The notes beneath the pieces are model-generated. The model ran no database searches and was not told the DNA's origin. It saw nothing but the letters and a program-made list of their open reading frames with translations. Made by a program: the position numbers and the translations under genes. This document shows, in pieces, positions 52,097 to 60,669 of a stretch of 64,000 nt of DNA. Numbering within the stretch: the stretch's first letter is position 1; each line of letters opens with the position of its first letter. Source of the stretch: Dyadobacter psychrophilus (lineage in GTDB: Bacteria > Bacteroidota > Bacteroidia > Cytophagales > Spirosomataceae); contig NZ_FUZA01000001.1 in the NCBI RefSeq assembly GCF_900167945.1, positions 1,240,001 through 1,304,000 on the forward strand, given 5' to 3'.

Positions 52097-53235
52097 TACA
52101 AATCAGACGATTGACGCTTATCGTCACAAACGTACGAATTAATGTACTTTTCTCTCAAAATTGTCACGATGCGTTCGGCCGCGTTTCCATCCCATAACTC
52201 GGGAATTTGTCCTCTCTTTATAGCTTGATATAATGTTTGTTTTGCCAAATCATAAACCGTTTCCACATTCCAATCCGGTAACAAATGGTTTGTTCCAACT
52301 TCAACCGTCACCGGCCTTTCCGTGCTTTCCCTTAATGTGATGCAAGGCACCTGCAAAAATGTCGTTTCTTCCTGAATCCCACCGGAATCTGTGATAACCA
52401 GACGAGAGCCTTTTATAAGCGCGAGAAACTCAACATAACCCTGTGGCCCAATCATTTCCAGATTCTCAATTTTTCGTAAATAAGAAAGCAGACCATGCAT
52501 TTCAAAGTTTCGTAATGTTCTTGGATGAACCGGAAAGATCACTTTCATTAATCCGGCCAATTTCCTGATCATTTCTACAATTTCACTTAAAACACGAGGT
52601 TTATCCACATTAGCGGGCCTGTGAAGTGTCAGTAAAATGTAATCAGGCTGCCTTGAATTCAGGTTTTTTAATATAGCATTAAAACGATGGTCATTCAGGC
52701 AATACAAAAGCGAATCGATCATTACATTCCCTACAAAATGAATTTTAGCCGAAGGAATGTTTTCTTTCAAGAGATTGGAAACCCCCGAATGTTCGGTCAC
52801 AAACAACTGATCCGCAATCGCGTCTGTCATAATCCGATTGATCTCCTCAGGCATTTTACGGTCGCCGCTCCGCAGTCCAGCCTCCACGTGCGCAACCGGA
52901 ATATGCATCTTGACAGCAACCAATGCACTCGCCAGCGTGGAATTGACATCGCCGACAACAAGCACCAGATCCGGTTTTTCTACCACAAGCACTTTTTCAA
53001 ATTCCAGCATGATCCCAGCCGTTTGCTGTGCATGCGAGCCGTTGTTAATGCCAAGAAAATGAGCAGGTTCCGGAAGGTGAAGTTGCTCGAAAAAAACTCC
53101 CGACATTTGAAAATCGTAATGCTGGCCTGTGTGGACAATAATTGATTCAATGTCCTTATAGCAAGAAAAAGCGCGGTGTAGCGGCGCAACTTTTATAAAA
53201 TTGGGACGAGCCCCAACGATATTGATCACTTTCAA
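52096..53235 (-). CDS. wecB: non-hydrolysing UDP-N-acetylglucosamine 2-epimerase
   Basis: WecB converts UDP-GlcNAc to UDP-ManNAc for surface polysaccharide. The 379-residue protein begins KVINIVGARPNFIKVAPLHRAF, followed by IIVHTGQHYDFQMSG, VVGDVNSTLASALVA, HVEAGLRSGDRKMPEEINR and DSGGIQEE. The N-terminal conserved block starts right at the first codon, which is TTG (53235-53233); no ATG is available upstream close by. So a real TTG start is likely. It is coupled to the methyltransferase gene downstream and divergent from the flippase gene. Confidence 0.94.
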   Translation of the reverse strand: MKVINIVGARPNFIKVAPLHRAFSCYKDIESIIVHTGQHYDFQMSGVFFEQLHLPEPAHFLGINNGSHAQQTAGIMLEFEKVLVVEKPDLVLVVGDVNSTLASALVAVKMHIPVAHVEAGLRSGDRKMPEEINRIMTDAIADQLFVTEHSGVSNLLKENIPSAKIHFVGNVMIDSLLYCLNDHRFNAILKNLNSRQPDYILLTLHRPANVDKPRVLSEIVEMIRKLAGLMKVIFPVHPRTLRNFEMHGLLSYLRKIENLEMIGPQGYVEFLALIKGSRLVITDSGGIQEETTFLQVPCITLRESTERPVTVEVGTNHLLPDWNVETVYDLAKQTLYQAIKRGQIPELWDGNAAERIVTILREKYINSYVCDDKRQSSDL

Positions 53236-53359
53236 GAAATAGTGTGTTTAATTAAGGAAGCAAAGTTATCACAATCATTCAGAGGAACTAATCGGCCGCC
53301 TTGGTTAGGCTATCTTCTGCTTTTTGTCTTATTTCGCCTTGTTAATCATTTGCACCTTC

Positions 53360-54880
53360 ATGGGGATTATTGTACGTCAGGGTTTTAAAAGTTCAATCGT
53401 TTCTTACGTTGGAGTTGTCATCGGAATTTTCAATATCCTGATACTCTACAATCAGTTTTTGACCCAGGAACAATTGGGTTTATACGCTTCGACCCTCCTT
53501 ACATTCCCTGTTATTTACATGTCTTTCGCACTTTTGGGTGTTCCTTCGGTGGCAGTGCGCTTCCATAGCCGGTTTCAGGACCATGAGTCGCGCAGGCAGC
53601 TTTTTACATTTATCATTATTACACCGCTGGTTGGCCTGGCGGCCTTCGTGGCGCTTTACCTGCTTTTCAAACCGCTTTATCTGAAATTTTACCTTGACCA
53701 TTCGCCTATGCTGGTCAAGTATTACTATGTTTTTATTCCGCTGACGGTCGGAATGGTGTATTTGCTGGCGCTTGAATCTTATTCCAGAATTAATCTTCGC
53801 ATTGCCGTTCCGTCACTCATACGTGAAGTTGGATTGCGGCTATTCAACAGTGCGGTTGTGATTATGTTTGGTTACAAGATCATCACGTTCGACACCATGG
53901 TGAACCTCACGGTGCTGAGTTACGGGCTCGCCATTGTTGCCATGCTCATCTATCTGCATTTTCAAAAACGCCTTTACACTTCTCTGGATTTTGGTTTTGT
54001 CAAACATCCCGCATTCAAGGAAATGTATCGTTACGGACTCTGGGTTTTGCTCGGCGGCGCAAGCGCTGCACTGCTGCCGCACATTGAGAAAGTGCTTCTT
54101 CCCGCATTCAAAGGCGGTTTGGGCAGCACAGCGATTTTCGATATCGCCTCTCGCATTGCACTTGTGATCTCCATTCCCAGAAACAGCATTGTGATGATCA
54201 GCGCACCGATTATTTCGGAGGCTTACGCCCGCAACGACATTGCTCACATTGATACGATTTACAAGAAATCCTCCCTTAACCTCTTCATTATAGGTTCATT
54301 TCTTTTCCTTGGCATCTGGGCGAACATTGATGCTATTTTTGGTATTATACCAAAATCGGAAATTTACTCACAAGGAAAATGGGTCGTGCTGATGGTCGGC
54401 ATTTCCCGGATCGTGGATATGATGACGGGCTTAAACTCTGAGATCCTGACCAACTCGAAATATTATCGCTACGACATTGTTTTCATGCTGTTTTTCACGA
54501 TTCTGATCCTGTTTAGCAGCCAATTTTTGATCCCGCTTTACGGTTTCAATGGTGCAGCCGCGGCGGCGCTTTTTTCAACGGTGGTTTACAATTTTGTCAA
54601 ACTATTTTTTATCAGACAAAAACTTGGTATACAGCCATTTACTCTTGGAACATTTAAAGTAATTATGCTGGGAACCGCAGCTTATCTTGTGGCTCGCTAC
54701 ATGCCATTTCCTGAGTCTGACAGTCTGATATCCACAATGCTGATCATTCTGGCGCGGTCTGTCATCATTACAGTGATTTTTGGGGGCGGAATCTTGCTTT
54801 GGAATGTTTCGGAAGACATTTCGGCCGGGTTCAGCAGCGGCTGGAAATTAATTAAGACAACTATTCTGAGGATAAAATAA
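53360..54880 (+). CDS. polysaccharide flippase (Wzx/MATE-like oligosaccharide transporter)
   Basis: From ATG 53360 this is a 506-residue inner-membrane protein with about 12-14 helices, beginning GIIVRQGFKSSIVSYVGVVIG, a typical start for Bacteroidota O-antigen flippases. It would move lipid-linked repeat units across the inner membrane. An in-frame TTG at 53324 would add twelve hydrophobic residues and is less likely. It is divergent from wecB and followed after 41 bp by a methyltransferase gene on the same strand. Confidence 0.88.
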   Translation: MGIIVRQGFKSSIVSYVGVVIGIFNILILYNQFLTQEQLGLYASTLLTFPVIYMSFALLGVPSVAVRFHSRFQDHESRRQLFTFIIITPLVGLAAFVALYLLFKPLYLKFYLDHSPMLVKYYYVFIPLTVGMVYLLALESYSRINLRIAVPSLIREVGLRLFNSAVVIMFGYKIITFDTMVNLTVLSYGLAIVAMLIYLHFQKRLYTSLDFGFVKHPAFKEMYRYGLWVLLGGASAALLPHIEKVLLPAFKGGLGSTAIFDIASRIALVISIPRNSIVMISAPIISEAYARNDIAHIDTIYKKSSLNLFIIGSFLFLGIWANIDAIFGIIPKSEIYSQGKWVVLMVGISRIVDMMTGLNSEILTNSKYYRYDIVFMLFFTILILFSSQFLIPLYGFNGAAAAALFSTVVYNFVKLFFIRQKLGIQPFTLGTFKVIMLGTAAYLVARYMPFPESDSLISTMLIILARSVIITVIFGGGILLWNVSEDISAGFSSGWKLIKTTILRIK

Positions 54881-54921
54881 GAGACCGCTATCTTTGGAGC
54901 ATTAAAACAGACCCATTTCTG

Positions 54922-55536
54922 ATGTCGTTAAAAGAAAAAATAATTGCCGGTGTTCTCAAACAGCCTTTCAGCTTATATCAGTTGACTACATACGATCCGT
55001 CGAAGCCGGTCAATATGGTTGTGGGCTCCATGTATTCGCTTTACAAAGGCTGGATACATTCTGATATTGAGACACTTAACTTATTAAAAGAAAGTGACTG
55101 GCAGAAATATTTTAACGAAAATTCCATTGATAAAATCCTTGCCGAGCACGTTTGGGAGCATTTAACACTCGAAGAAGGTCAACTGGCTTTTAAACATTGC
55201 CATACTTATCTCAAACAGGGTGGCTTTCTGCGAGTAGCCGTTCCGGATGGTTTCAATCCCAGCGAGGAATACATTAACTATGTAAAACCGGGCGGAACAG
55301 GCAACGGAGCGGACGACCATAAGTTGCTTTACAATTACCAGATCATGTCGCGTTCGCTGGAATCGGTCGGTTTTACCGTGAAATTGCTCGAGTATTTTGA
55401 CGAAAACGGACAATTTCACAAGTCGCCCTGGAATCCCGAAGACGGTATGATCAGGCGCTCTGCGGACCACGATAGCCGAAATGCAGGGGGGAAACTGGGT
55501 TATACTTCGTTGATCATCGATGCTTATAAAAGCTAA
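54922..55536 (+). CDS. SAM-dependent methyltransferase-like protein
   Basis: This 204-residue protein has the late half of a class I methyltransferase fold: DKILAEHVWEHLTLEEG, TYLKQGGFLRVAVPDG and a distal YNYQIMSRSLESVGF. The N-terminal SAM-binding glycine motif is not obvious, so it may be a reduced or divergent member. It lies between the flippase and glycosyltransferase genes in one run of plus-strand genes, with 2 bp to the next start. A role in modifying the polysaccharide is likely but unproven. Confidence 0.78.
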   Translation: MSLKEKIIAGVLKQPFSLYQLTTYDPSKPVNMVVGSMYSLYKGWIHSDIETLNLLKESDWQKYFNENSIDKILAEHVWEHLTLEEGQLAFKHCHTYLKQGGFLRVAVPDGFNPSEEYINYVKPGGTGNGADDHKLLYNYQIMSRSLESVGFTVKLLEYFDENGQFHKSPWNPEDGMIRRSADHDSRNAGGKLGYTSLIIDAYKS

Positions 55537-55538
55537 CA

Positions 55539-56441
55539 ATGAGTTTGCCCACCAGCCTTGCCCCTATCGTGTTGTTTTGTTTCAATCGCCCTGCCCATCT
55601 GGCACAAACGATTGAATCGCTGCAACAGAATATGCTGGCCAGGGAAAGTGATCTGATCATTTATTCAGACGGACCTCGCAACCCGTCCGACGAACCATTT
55701 ATTTCACAAGTAAGGGATTATCTAGCTCAAATTGAAGGATTTAAGACCATTACTGTCATTAAGTCTGAAAAGAATAATGGTTTGGCCGCTTCCATTATCA
55801 ATGGAGTCAGCGAAGTGCTGAGCAACTTTCAGAAAGTTATTGTGCTGGAAGATGATATGCTGAGCGCACCTGATTTTCTGGTTTTTATGAATGAAGCATT
55901 AAGCGTTTTTGAACATCGTAATGATATTTTTTCAGTTAGCGCATACGGCCCGCCGATCTCTTTCCCAGTAGGTTACCAGGACGATTTATATCTTGCGCCA
56001 AGGGCAAGCTCCTGGGGATGGGGAACTTGGTTAAATACGTGGGAAAAGGCCGATTGGAATGTGACTGCATTTCCGGAACTGAAAAAAGACAAAATTAAAA
56101 GAGGTCAATTTATCCTTGGTGGAGAAGATCTCTGGCCAATGCTCGTGAAGCAGCAAAAAAAAGTGATCGATTCCTGGGCCATCCGCTGGACTTTCAGTCA
56201 ATTTATAAATAATGCCTATGGCGTGTATCCGGTGCATTCCAAGATCAGGAATATCGGTACAGACGGCAGCGGGACTAATTTTACATTCAAAACTGGGTAT
56301 TACGGCTCAGAAATGAGTGAGAGTGAAATCCGTATAGACCCGAATATCAAGCCGGATCAGGAAGTGATTCAAGCATTTGCGGATTATTACAAACTTCCGC
56401 TCGCATTAAAAATCAAGAACCGGATTAAATACGGGGTCTGA
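55539..56441 (+). CDS. glycosyltransferase (GT-A fold, GT2-like)
   Basis: This 300-residue enzyme starts APIVLFCFNRPAHLAQTIESL and carries VIVLEDDMLSAPDFL, the metal-binding acidic pair of GT-A enzymes, with YLAPRASSWGWGTW further on. It matches sugar transferases of O-antigen or capsule clusters. It is the third gene of the plus-strand run after the flippase. The next gene (FkbM) starts 15 bp after its stop. Donor and acceptor are unknown. Confidence 0.88.
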   Translation: MSLPTSLAPIVLFCFNRPAHLAQTIESLQQNMLARESDLIIYSDGPRNPSDEPFISQVRDYLAQIEGFKTITVIKSEKNNGLAASIINGVSEVLSNFQKVIVLEDDMLSAPDFLVFMNEALSVFEHRNDIFSVSAYGPPISFPVGYQDDLYLAPRASSWGWGTWLNTWEKADWNVTAFPELKKDKIKRGQFILGGEDLWPMLVKQQKKVIDSWAIRWTFSQFINNAYGVYPVHSKIRNIGTDGSGTNFTFKTGYYGSEMSESEIRIDPNIKPDQEVIQAFADYYKLPLALKIKNRIKYGV

Positions 56442-56456
56442 CGAAACAGAAATTTT

Positions 56457-57263
56457 ATGTATTGGTTGCGCTATTTACTGAAAGAACCTTTTAACGCATT
56501 GCGGACTTCAACAAACCGCGAGTTTATGGGTTTGCTATTGAAATACGGCAACGGTCGCAGACATACGCATACGCAGGTTGAATTCGGGAGTTTCAAATTG
56601 ATGGTCCCCGATACAATGTCCTTTCTTTGGCAGCACAAGGAAATTTTTGCTGATGAATTTTACTATTTCGAGTCGAAGAACCCGGAACCCGTCATTTATG
56701 ATTGCGGTGCCAATGTAGGAATGAGTGTGTTGTATTTCAAGAAACTCTTCCCAAAAGCGCGGATCACCGCATTTGAAGCCGAACCTGAAATTGCCACATT
56801 ACTGCACAACAATCTCAGAAACAGCAACATTAACGATGTCACGATTATTGACAAGGCTGTTTGGAAAGACGACCAGGGCATTTGGTTTGGAAGCGAATCC
56901 GCCGATTCCTCTTCCATTTATTCCAATTCAGAAAAGAAAAAAATCGCTTCCATCCGCTTAAAGGACTTCCTATTAAAGGAAAGTAACATTGATTTTCTGA
57001 AAATTGACATTGAAGGCGCTGAAAAAGAAGTGCTCAACGACTGCCGCGATGCATTAAGCCATGTCCAAAACCTCTTCGTAGAATTCCACTCCTATATCGG
57101 CAATCCGCAGGGCCTCGCAGAAATCATCCAGATCTTCGAAGAAAACGGTTTCCGCTACTACATCGACACGAACCAGCACCGCCTGAAACCATTCACGAAT
57201 TACCGTTACCGAGGAAATGACGTAATGGATTTGCAGCTGAATATTTTTGGGTGGCGGGAGTAA
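56457..57263 (+). CDS. FkbM family methyltransferase
   Basis: This 268-residue protein has FkbM signatures: VIYDCGANVGMSVLYFKKLFP (SAM motif I), ITAFEAEPEIA, IDFLKIDIEGAEKEVL and FVEFHSY. FkbM enzymes O-methylate sugars or other hydroxyl groups. It belongs to the same run of polysaccharide genes as the flippase and glycosyltransferase. An inverted repeat at 57295-57341 follows the gene. Confidence 0.92.
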   Translation: MYWLRYLLKEPFNALRTSTNREFMGLLLKYGNGRRHTHTQVEFGSFKLMVPDTMSFLWQHKEIFADEFYYFESKNPEPVIYDCGANVGMSVLYFKKLFPKARITAFEAEPEIATLLHNNLRNSNINDVTIIDKAVWKDDQGIWFGSESADSSSIYSNSEKKKIASIRLKDFLLKESNIDFLKIDIEGAEKEVLNDCRDALSHVQNLFVEFHSYIGNPQGLAEIIQIFEENGFRYYIDTNQHRLKPFTNYRYRGNDVMDLQLNIFGWRE

Positions 57264-57294
57264 GGTGCAATAGTCTTCCTAATTAGTGACTAGC

Positions 57295-57341
57295 GCCTCC
57301 CAAACTTGAGATCACAAATTGTAATCGCAAGTTTGGGAGGC
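57295..57341. repeat. long inverted repeat without a T-run
   Basis: Arms 57295-57312 and 57324-57341 are complementary over 18 nt with one mismatch; the core is GCCTCCCAAACTTG and its complement, with an 11-nt loop. It lies between two convergent methyltransferase genes and may act as a terminator without poly-T, or be a dispersed palindromic element. Confidence 0.6.
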
Positions 57342-57387
57342 AGAGAGCTTTAATAGGTTTTAACCGGGAAGAACCTGAATAGTTCAA

Positions 57388-58296
57388 TTACTTAGCATAA
57401 GGATTCGGCGGGAAAATATGCACTTGAAAACCTTCCCTTTTCATTGCTTCCATTACTTTTTCAGATGGCAACTTCTTAAAAATCACTGCACATAGCACTT
57501 GTGAGGGCATTAGTGAGAACTTGGTGAGGAAGTTGTGAAATGCCAGTTTTCGCTTGATTTTGCGGAATGCTGGTGATGAATCGTCGGCCTTGTCTTTGGC
57601 GTAGGATGGGTGATAATAGTTGTTGTTAATGCCTTTGAATGCGACGGCGGGCAATCCCATTCCGTTGGCCAACTTATCCATTTCCCTCTCTGAAAGCTTG
57701 AAAACGTAATTTCCAACCTCTTCGAACGAATAACGGTTTTTCCAGTATTTCTGCAAAAGTTTCGTATCAAAACGGTCGAAGATGTTTCTTAATGCGAGCA
57801 AAAAGGGCATTTTCGAAATTGGGTCGTGCGGCTCAACCAATATGACTGCTTCTCTGGCTACGCGAAGCATTTCGTAAACACCTAGATATGGCCTCGGGAA
57901 ATGGTGATAAGCCTCTTTGCAGAAAATATAATCATAAGAATCATCGGCAAAACTCAGCTTTTCGACATTCTCAATAGAATAGTGATCAAAAAAGCCACGC
58001 GCCTTGGATAATGGCAGGAATGTTCCGGAAATGTCCGTTGCAGTCGTATCGAGTCCCTGGCGATAAAAATAGTTGGCATCAAAACCATAACCATCGCCAA
58101 TGGTGAGCCAGGACTTCTTTTCAATGGTGAAAGGTGTCGTCAGTTCGAGTTGCCGACGGTGGATCCAGTGATTGATGGTTTTATGCTGCTCATCATATTC
58201 CCAGTTCTCAATCGCCTTATCCTTTGCCTCCTGGGTCGCGTACTGCACCTCATACCAACCTGAATGCGCCTCATGGCTCTGCTTTTCCGTAGACAT
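57388..58296 (-). CDS. class I SAM-dependent methyltransferase
   Basis: This 302-residue protein has a methyltransferase-11-like domain: motif I WLTIGDGYGFDANYF, TDISGTFL, LSFADDSYDYIFCKEAYHHFPRP and VAREAVILVEPHD. The N-terminal 55 residues and the C-terminal 100 residues are specific extensions. It is on the opposite strand to its neighbours within the polysaccharide cluster. The substrate is unknown. Confidence 0.88.
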   Translation of the reverse strand: MSTEKQSHEAHSGWYEVQYATQEAKDKAIENWEYDEQHKTINHWIHRRQLELTTPFTIEKKSWLTIGDGYGFDANYFYRQGLDTTATDISGTFLPLSKARGFFDHYSIENVEKLSFADDSYDYIFCKEAYHHFPRPYLGVYEMLRVAREAVILVEPHDPISKMPFLLALRNIFDRFDTKLLQKYWKNRYSFEEVGNYVFKLSEREMDKLANGMGLPAVAFKGINNNYYHPSYAKDKADDSSPAFRKIKRKLAFHNFLTKFSLMPSQVLCAVIFKKLPSEKVMEAMKREGFQVHIFPPNPYAK

Positions 58297-58430
58297 TTTA
58301 CTTTGTTTACTATTTTTTTGATAAAGATACTTTTATGGATAAAATTTATTTAACCAGAGAACTATTTAATTTTACCCCTCTGAATTTGCCGGACATTCTT
58401 TTTGCAACCTTAAATCAACGATCGCTTTAA

Positions 58431-59684
58431 ATGGTGCTTCACCTCAGTAATTTTCATCTGGAAGGAGGAGCGGGAGTGGCTGCGGCGCGTTTGCACCGGG
58501 CATTGTTGAAATCGAATGTTGAATCCCAATTGCTGGTTTCGAAGCCGACGCATGAAGAATTGGGAGTTAGTGGCTTGTCGCACCATGGATTAGAATCCAG
58601 GAAAGCGCTGGCACGGTTCATCGGTGAACGCCTTTATTTTTACCCTCAGGAAAAAGACGCATCCGTCAGATTTGCATTTTCCCCGGCTGAATTTGGCGCT
58701 GATATCAGCAATCATCCTTTGGTTCAGCAAGCGGATATCATTCATTTACATTGGATCAATTTCGGTTTTTTGTCAATTGATTCGCTGGATAAGCTGTTTT
58801 TGTTAGGCAAGCCCATCGTCTGGACATTGCATGATATGTGGACATTTACAGGCGGTTGCCATTATAGCAGAGGGTGTGAAAATTTCCTGACCCACTGCCA
58901 ATACTGCCCTTATCTAGCCAAACCAGAAGAATACGACATTTCATTTCGACAATTCGAGCGGAAACAGGAAATTTATAAGAAAGCGAAAATGGCGCTGATC
59001 TCGCCAAGTCAATGGTTGGATAATCTGGTCAAAAAAGCGGCTCTGACAGTCGGTATCGCATCTCTAAGCATTCCCAATTGTATTGATACCGACTTATTTA
59101 AACCACTGGAAAAAACTGAAATCCGCAGAAGATTAAATCTTCCAGTCTCGAAAAAACTCATTCTCTTCGCAGGAGCCAACACTTCCGATCCCAGAAAAGG
59201 TTTTATATATTTCAAACAGGCACTGGAAAAAATCGGGTTGCTTGCCAGTGAAATTGAGGTAATGGTGCTTGGGAAAGCCAATCCGAAAATGATGGCTGCA
59301 TTTCCATTGCCAGTCCATTATTTAGGAAAAATTTCCAGTCCTGCCAAAATGGTGGAAGCCTATAATGCGGCCGATATGATCGTCGTTCCTTCGCTGGAAG
59401 ATAATTTGCCCAACACGATCATGGAAGCCATGTCATGCGGAACGCCAGCGGTCGGGTTTGCGACGGGCGGCATACCTGAAATGATCGATCATCAGGTGAA
59501 TGGCTACATCGCTTTACAGGCGTCAGCTCATTCGCTGGCTGAGGGCATTGAGTGGGTTTTGGAAGATCAAAACAATGCCAGAATGTCGGAAAATGCGCGC
59601 ACCAAAGTGCTTGAAACCTATGCCGAAAGCATTGTAGCAGCGCAATATCAACAACTTTACCAGTCGCTGCTTTCGCATGAATGA
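58431..59684 (+). CDS. glycosyltransferase family 4
   Basis: This 417-residue GT-B enzyme has an N-terminal acceptor domain (HLSNFHLEGGAGVAAARLHRAL) and the donor-binding domain with LILFAGANTSDPRKGF. The E-x7-E type region is SLEDNLPNTIMEAMSCGTPAVGFATGG. A cysteine-rich stretch (GGCHYSRGCENFLTHCQYCPY) is typical of a GT4 subgroup in capsule clusters. The next gene overlaps its end by 8 bp. Confidence 0.92.
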   Translation: MVLHLSNFHLEGGAGVAAARLHRALLKSNVESQLLVSKPTHEELGVSGLSHHGLESRKALARFIGERLYFYPQEKDASVRFAFSPAEFGADISNHPLVQQADIIHLHWINFGFLSIDSLDKLFLLGKPIVWTLHDMWTFTGGCHYSRGCENFLTHCQYCPYLAKPEEYDISFRQFERKQEIYKKAKMALISPSQWLDNLVKKAALTVGIASLSIPNCIDTDLFKPLEKTEIRRRLNLPVSKKLILFAGANTSDPRKGFIYFKQALEKIGLLASEIEVMVLGKANPKMMAAFPLPVHYLGKISSPAKMVEAYNAADMIVVPSLEDNLPNTIMEAMSCGTPAVGFATGGIPEMIDHQVNGYIALQASAHSLAEGIEWVLEDQNNARMSENARTKVLETYAESIVAAQYQQLYQSLLSHE

Positions 59685-60453
59685 GTTACCGCTGCTTACG
59701 ATAATAACTATAACTTATAATGCGGAACAATTTTTGGGCCGCACGCTCAAAAGTGTGCAAGCTGCGCTGGACCTTGTTGCTCGGCCGGAGGAAGTGGAAT
59801 ACTTAATAATCGATGGTAAATCCAAAGATAAAACGCTGGAAATTGCCAAGCGTTTCTCGTTTATCTCCAAAATTGTCTCAGAGCCCGACCGCGGTTTATA
59901 TGACGCAATGAACAAAGGGCTGATTCTTGCCAAAGGAAAATATGTATGGTTTTTGAATGCCGGAGATGAGATTTTTGAACCCAACACACTGAGAAACCTA
60001 TTTGAAGCATTGAAATCCAGTGCGGATGTCTATTACAGCGACGCCATGCTTGTGCGTGAAGATGGAAGCGAGGTGGGTTTACGGAGTGAGTTTACTCCGC
60101 ATTCGTTGCCTGTGAACCTGAAATGGCAGGATTTTGCGCTTGGAATGAAAGTTTGCCACCAGGCGTTTATTGCCAAAAGGTCAGTCGCGCCACCATACGA
60201 CATTGCAAATCTCAGCGCAGACATTGGCTGGGAAATTGAATGTTTGAAAAGGTCTCATCAAACACATTTTATGAAGACGCCACTTTGCCGCTATCTGGTA
60301 GGCGGACTTTCGATCCAAAATCATCGCCGCTCGCTGCTTGACCGGTTCCATGTTCTCCGTAAGCATTTCGGCTTGTTACCCTCCATCTATAATCATTTCC
60401 GCATATTCGTGCGTGGCACTGTATTTGCTCGTACCCACGGTAAGTATTGGTAG
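59677..60453 (+). CDS. glycosyltransferase family 2
   Basis: This 258-residue GT-A enzyme begins LLTIITITYNAEQFLGRTLKSV and has YLIIDGKSKDKTLEIA, SEPDRGLYDAMNKGL and the FLNAGDEI metal-site region, typical of WcaA/WbbD-like family 2 enzymes. The start overlaps the upstream family 4 gene by 8 bp, so the two are probably made together. It is the last gene of the polysaccharide cluster before the SusC gene. Confidence 0.92.
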   Translation: MNELPLLTIITITYNAEQFLGRTLKSVQAALDLVARPEEVEYLIIDGKSKDKTLEIAKRFSFISKIVSEPDRGLYDAMNKGLILAKGKYVWFLNAGDEIFEPNTLRNLFEALKSSADVYYSDAMLVREDGSEVGLRSEFTPHSLPVNLKWQDFALGMKVCHQAFIAKRSVAPPYDIANLSADIGWEIECLKRSHQTHFMKTPLCRYLVGGLSIQNHRRSLLDRFHVLRKHFGLLPSIYNHFRIFVRGTVFARTHGKYW

Positions 60454-60604
60454 TTTAATCCAATTTTTGATTTCTGAGAAACTACTTTGTAGGCTCTTTT
60501 TTGCGAAATATAACGCAAGCAACCGTCCCATGCATTTCGCCGTAATGCGTATAATAGAATTGATATAAATGTAGATATAGTAAGCTGATATCGGTTACAA
60601 AATT

Positions 60605-60633
60605 TTGATATCCAGCCAAAAACAATAAATTTG
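60605..60633 (+). promoter_or_regulatory. -33/-7 promoter of the SusC-like gene
   Basis: TTG (60605-60607), an 18-bp spacer and a perfect TAAATTTG (60626-60633). Predicted start near 60640, ATG at 60670. Confidence 0.6.
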
Positions 60634-60669
60634 TTTTACAGTATTTTGAAATAACCAAATCTAGCAATT

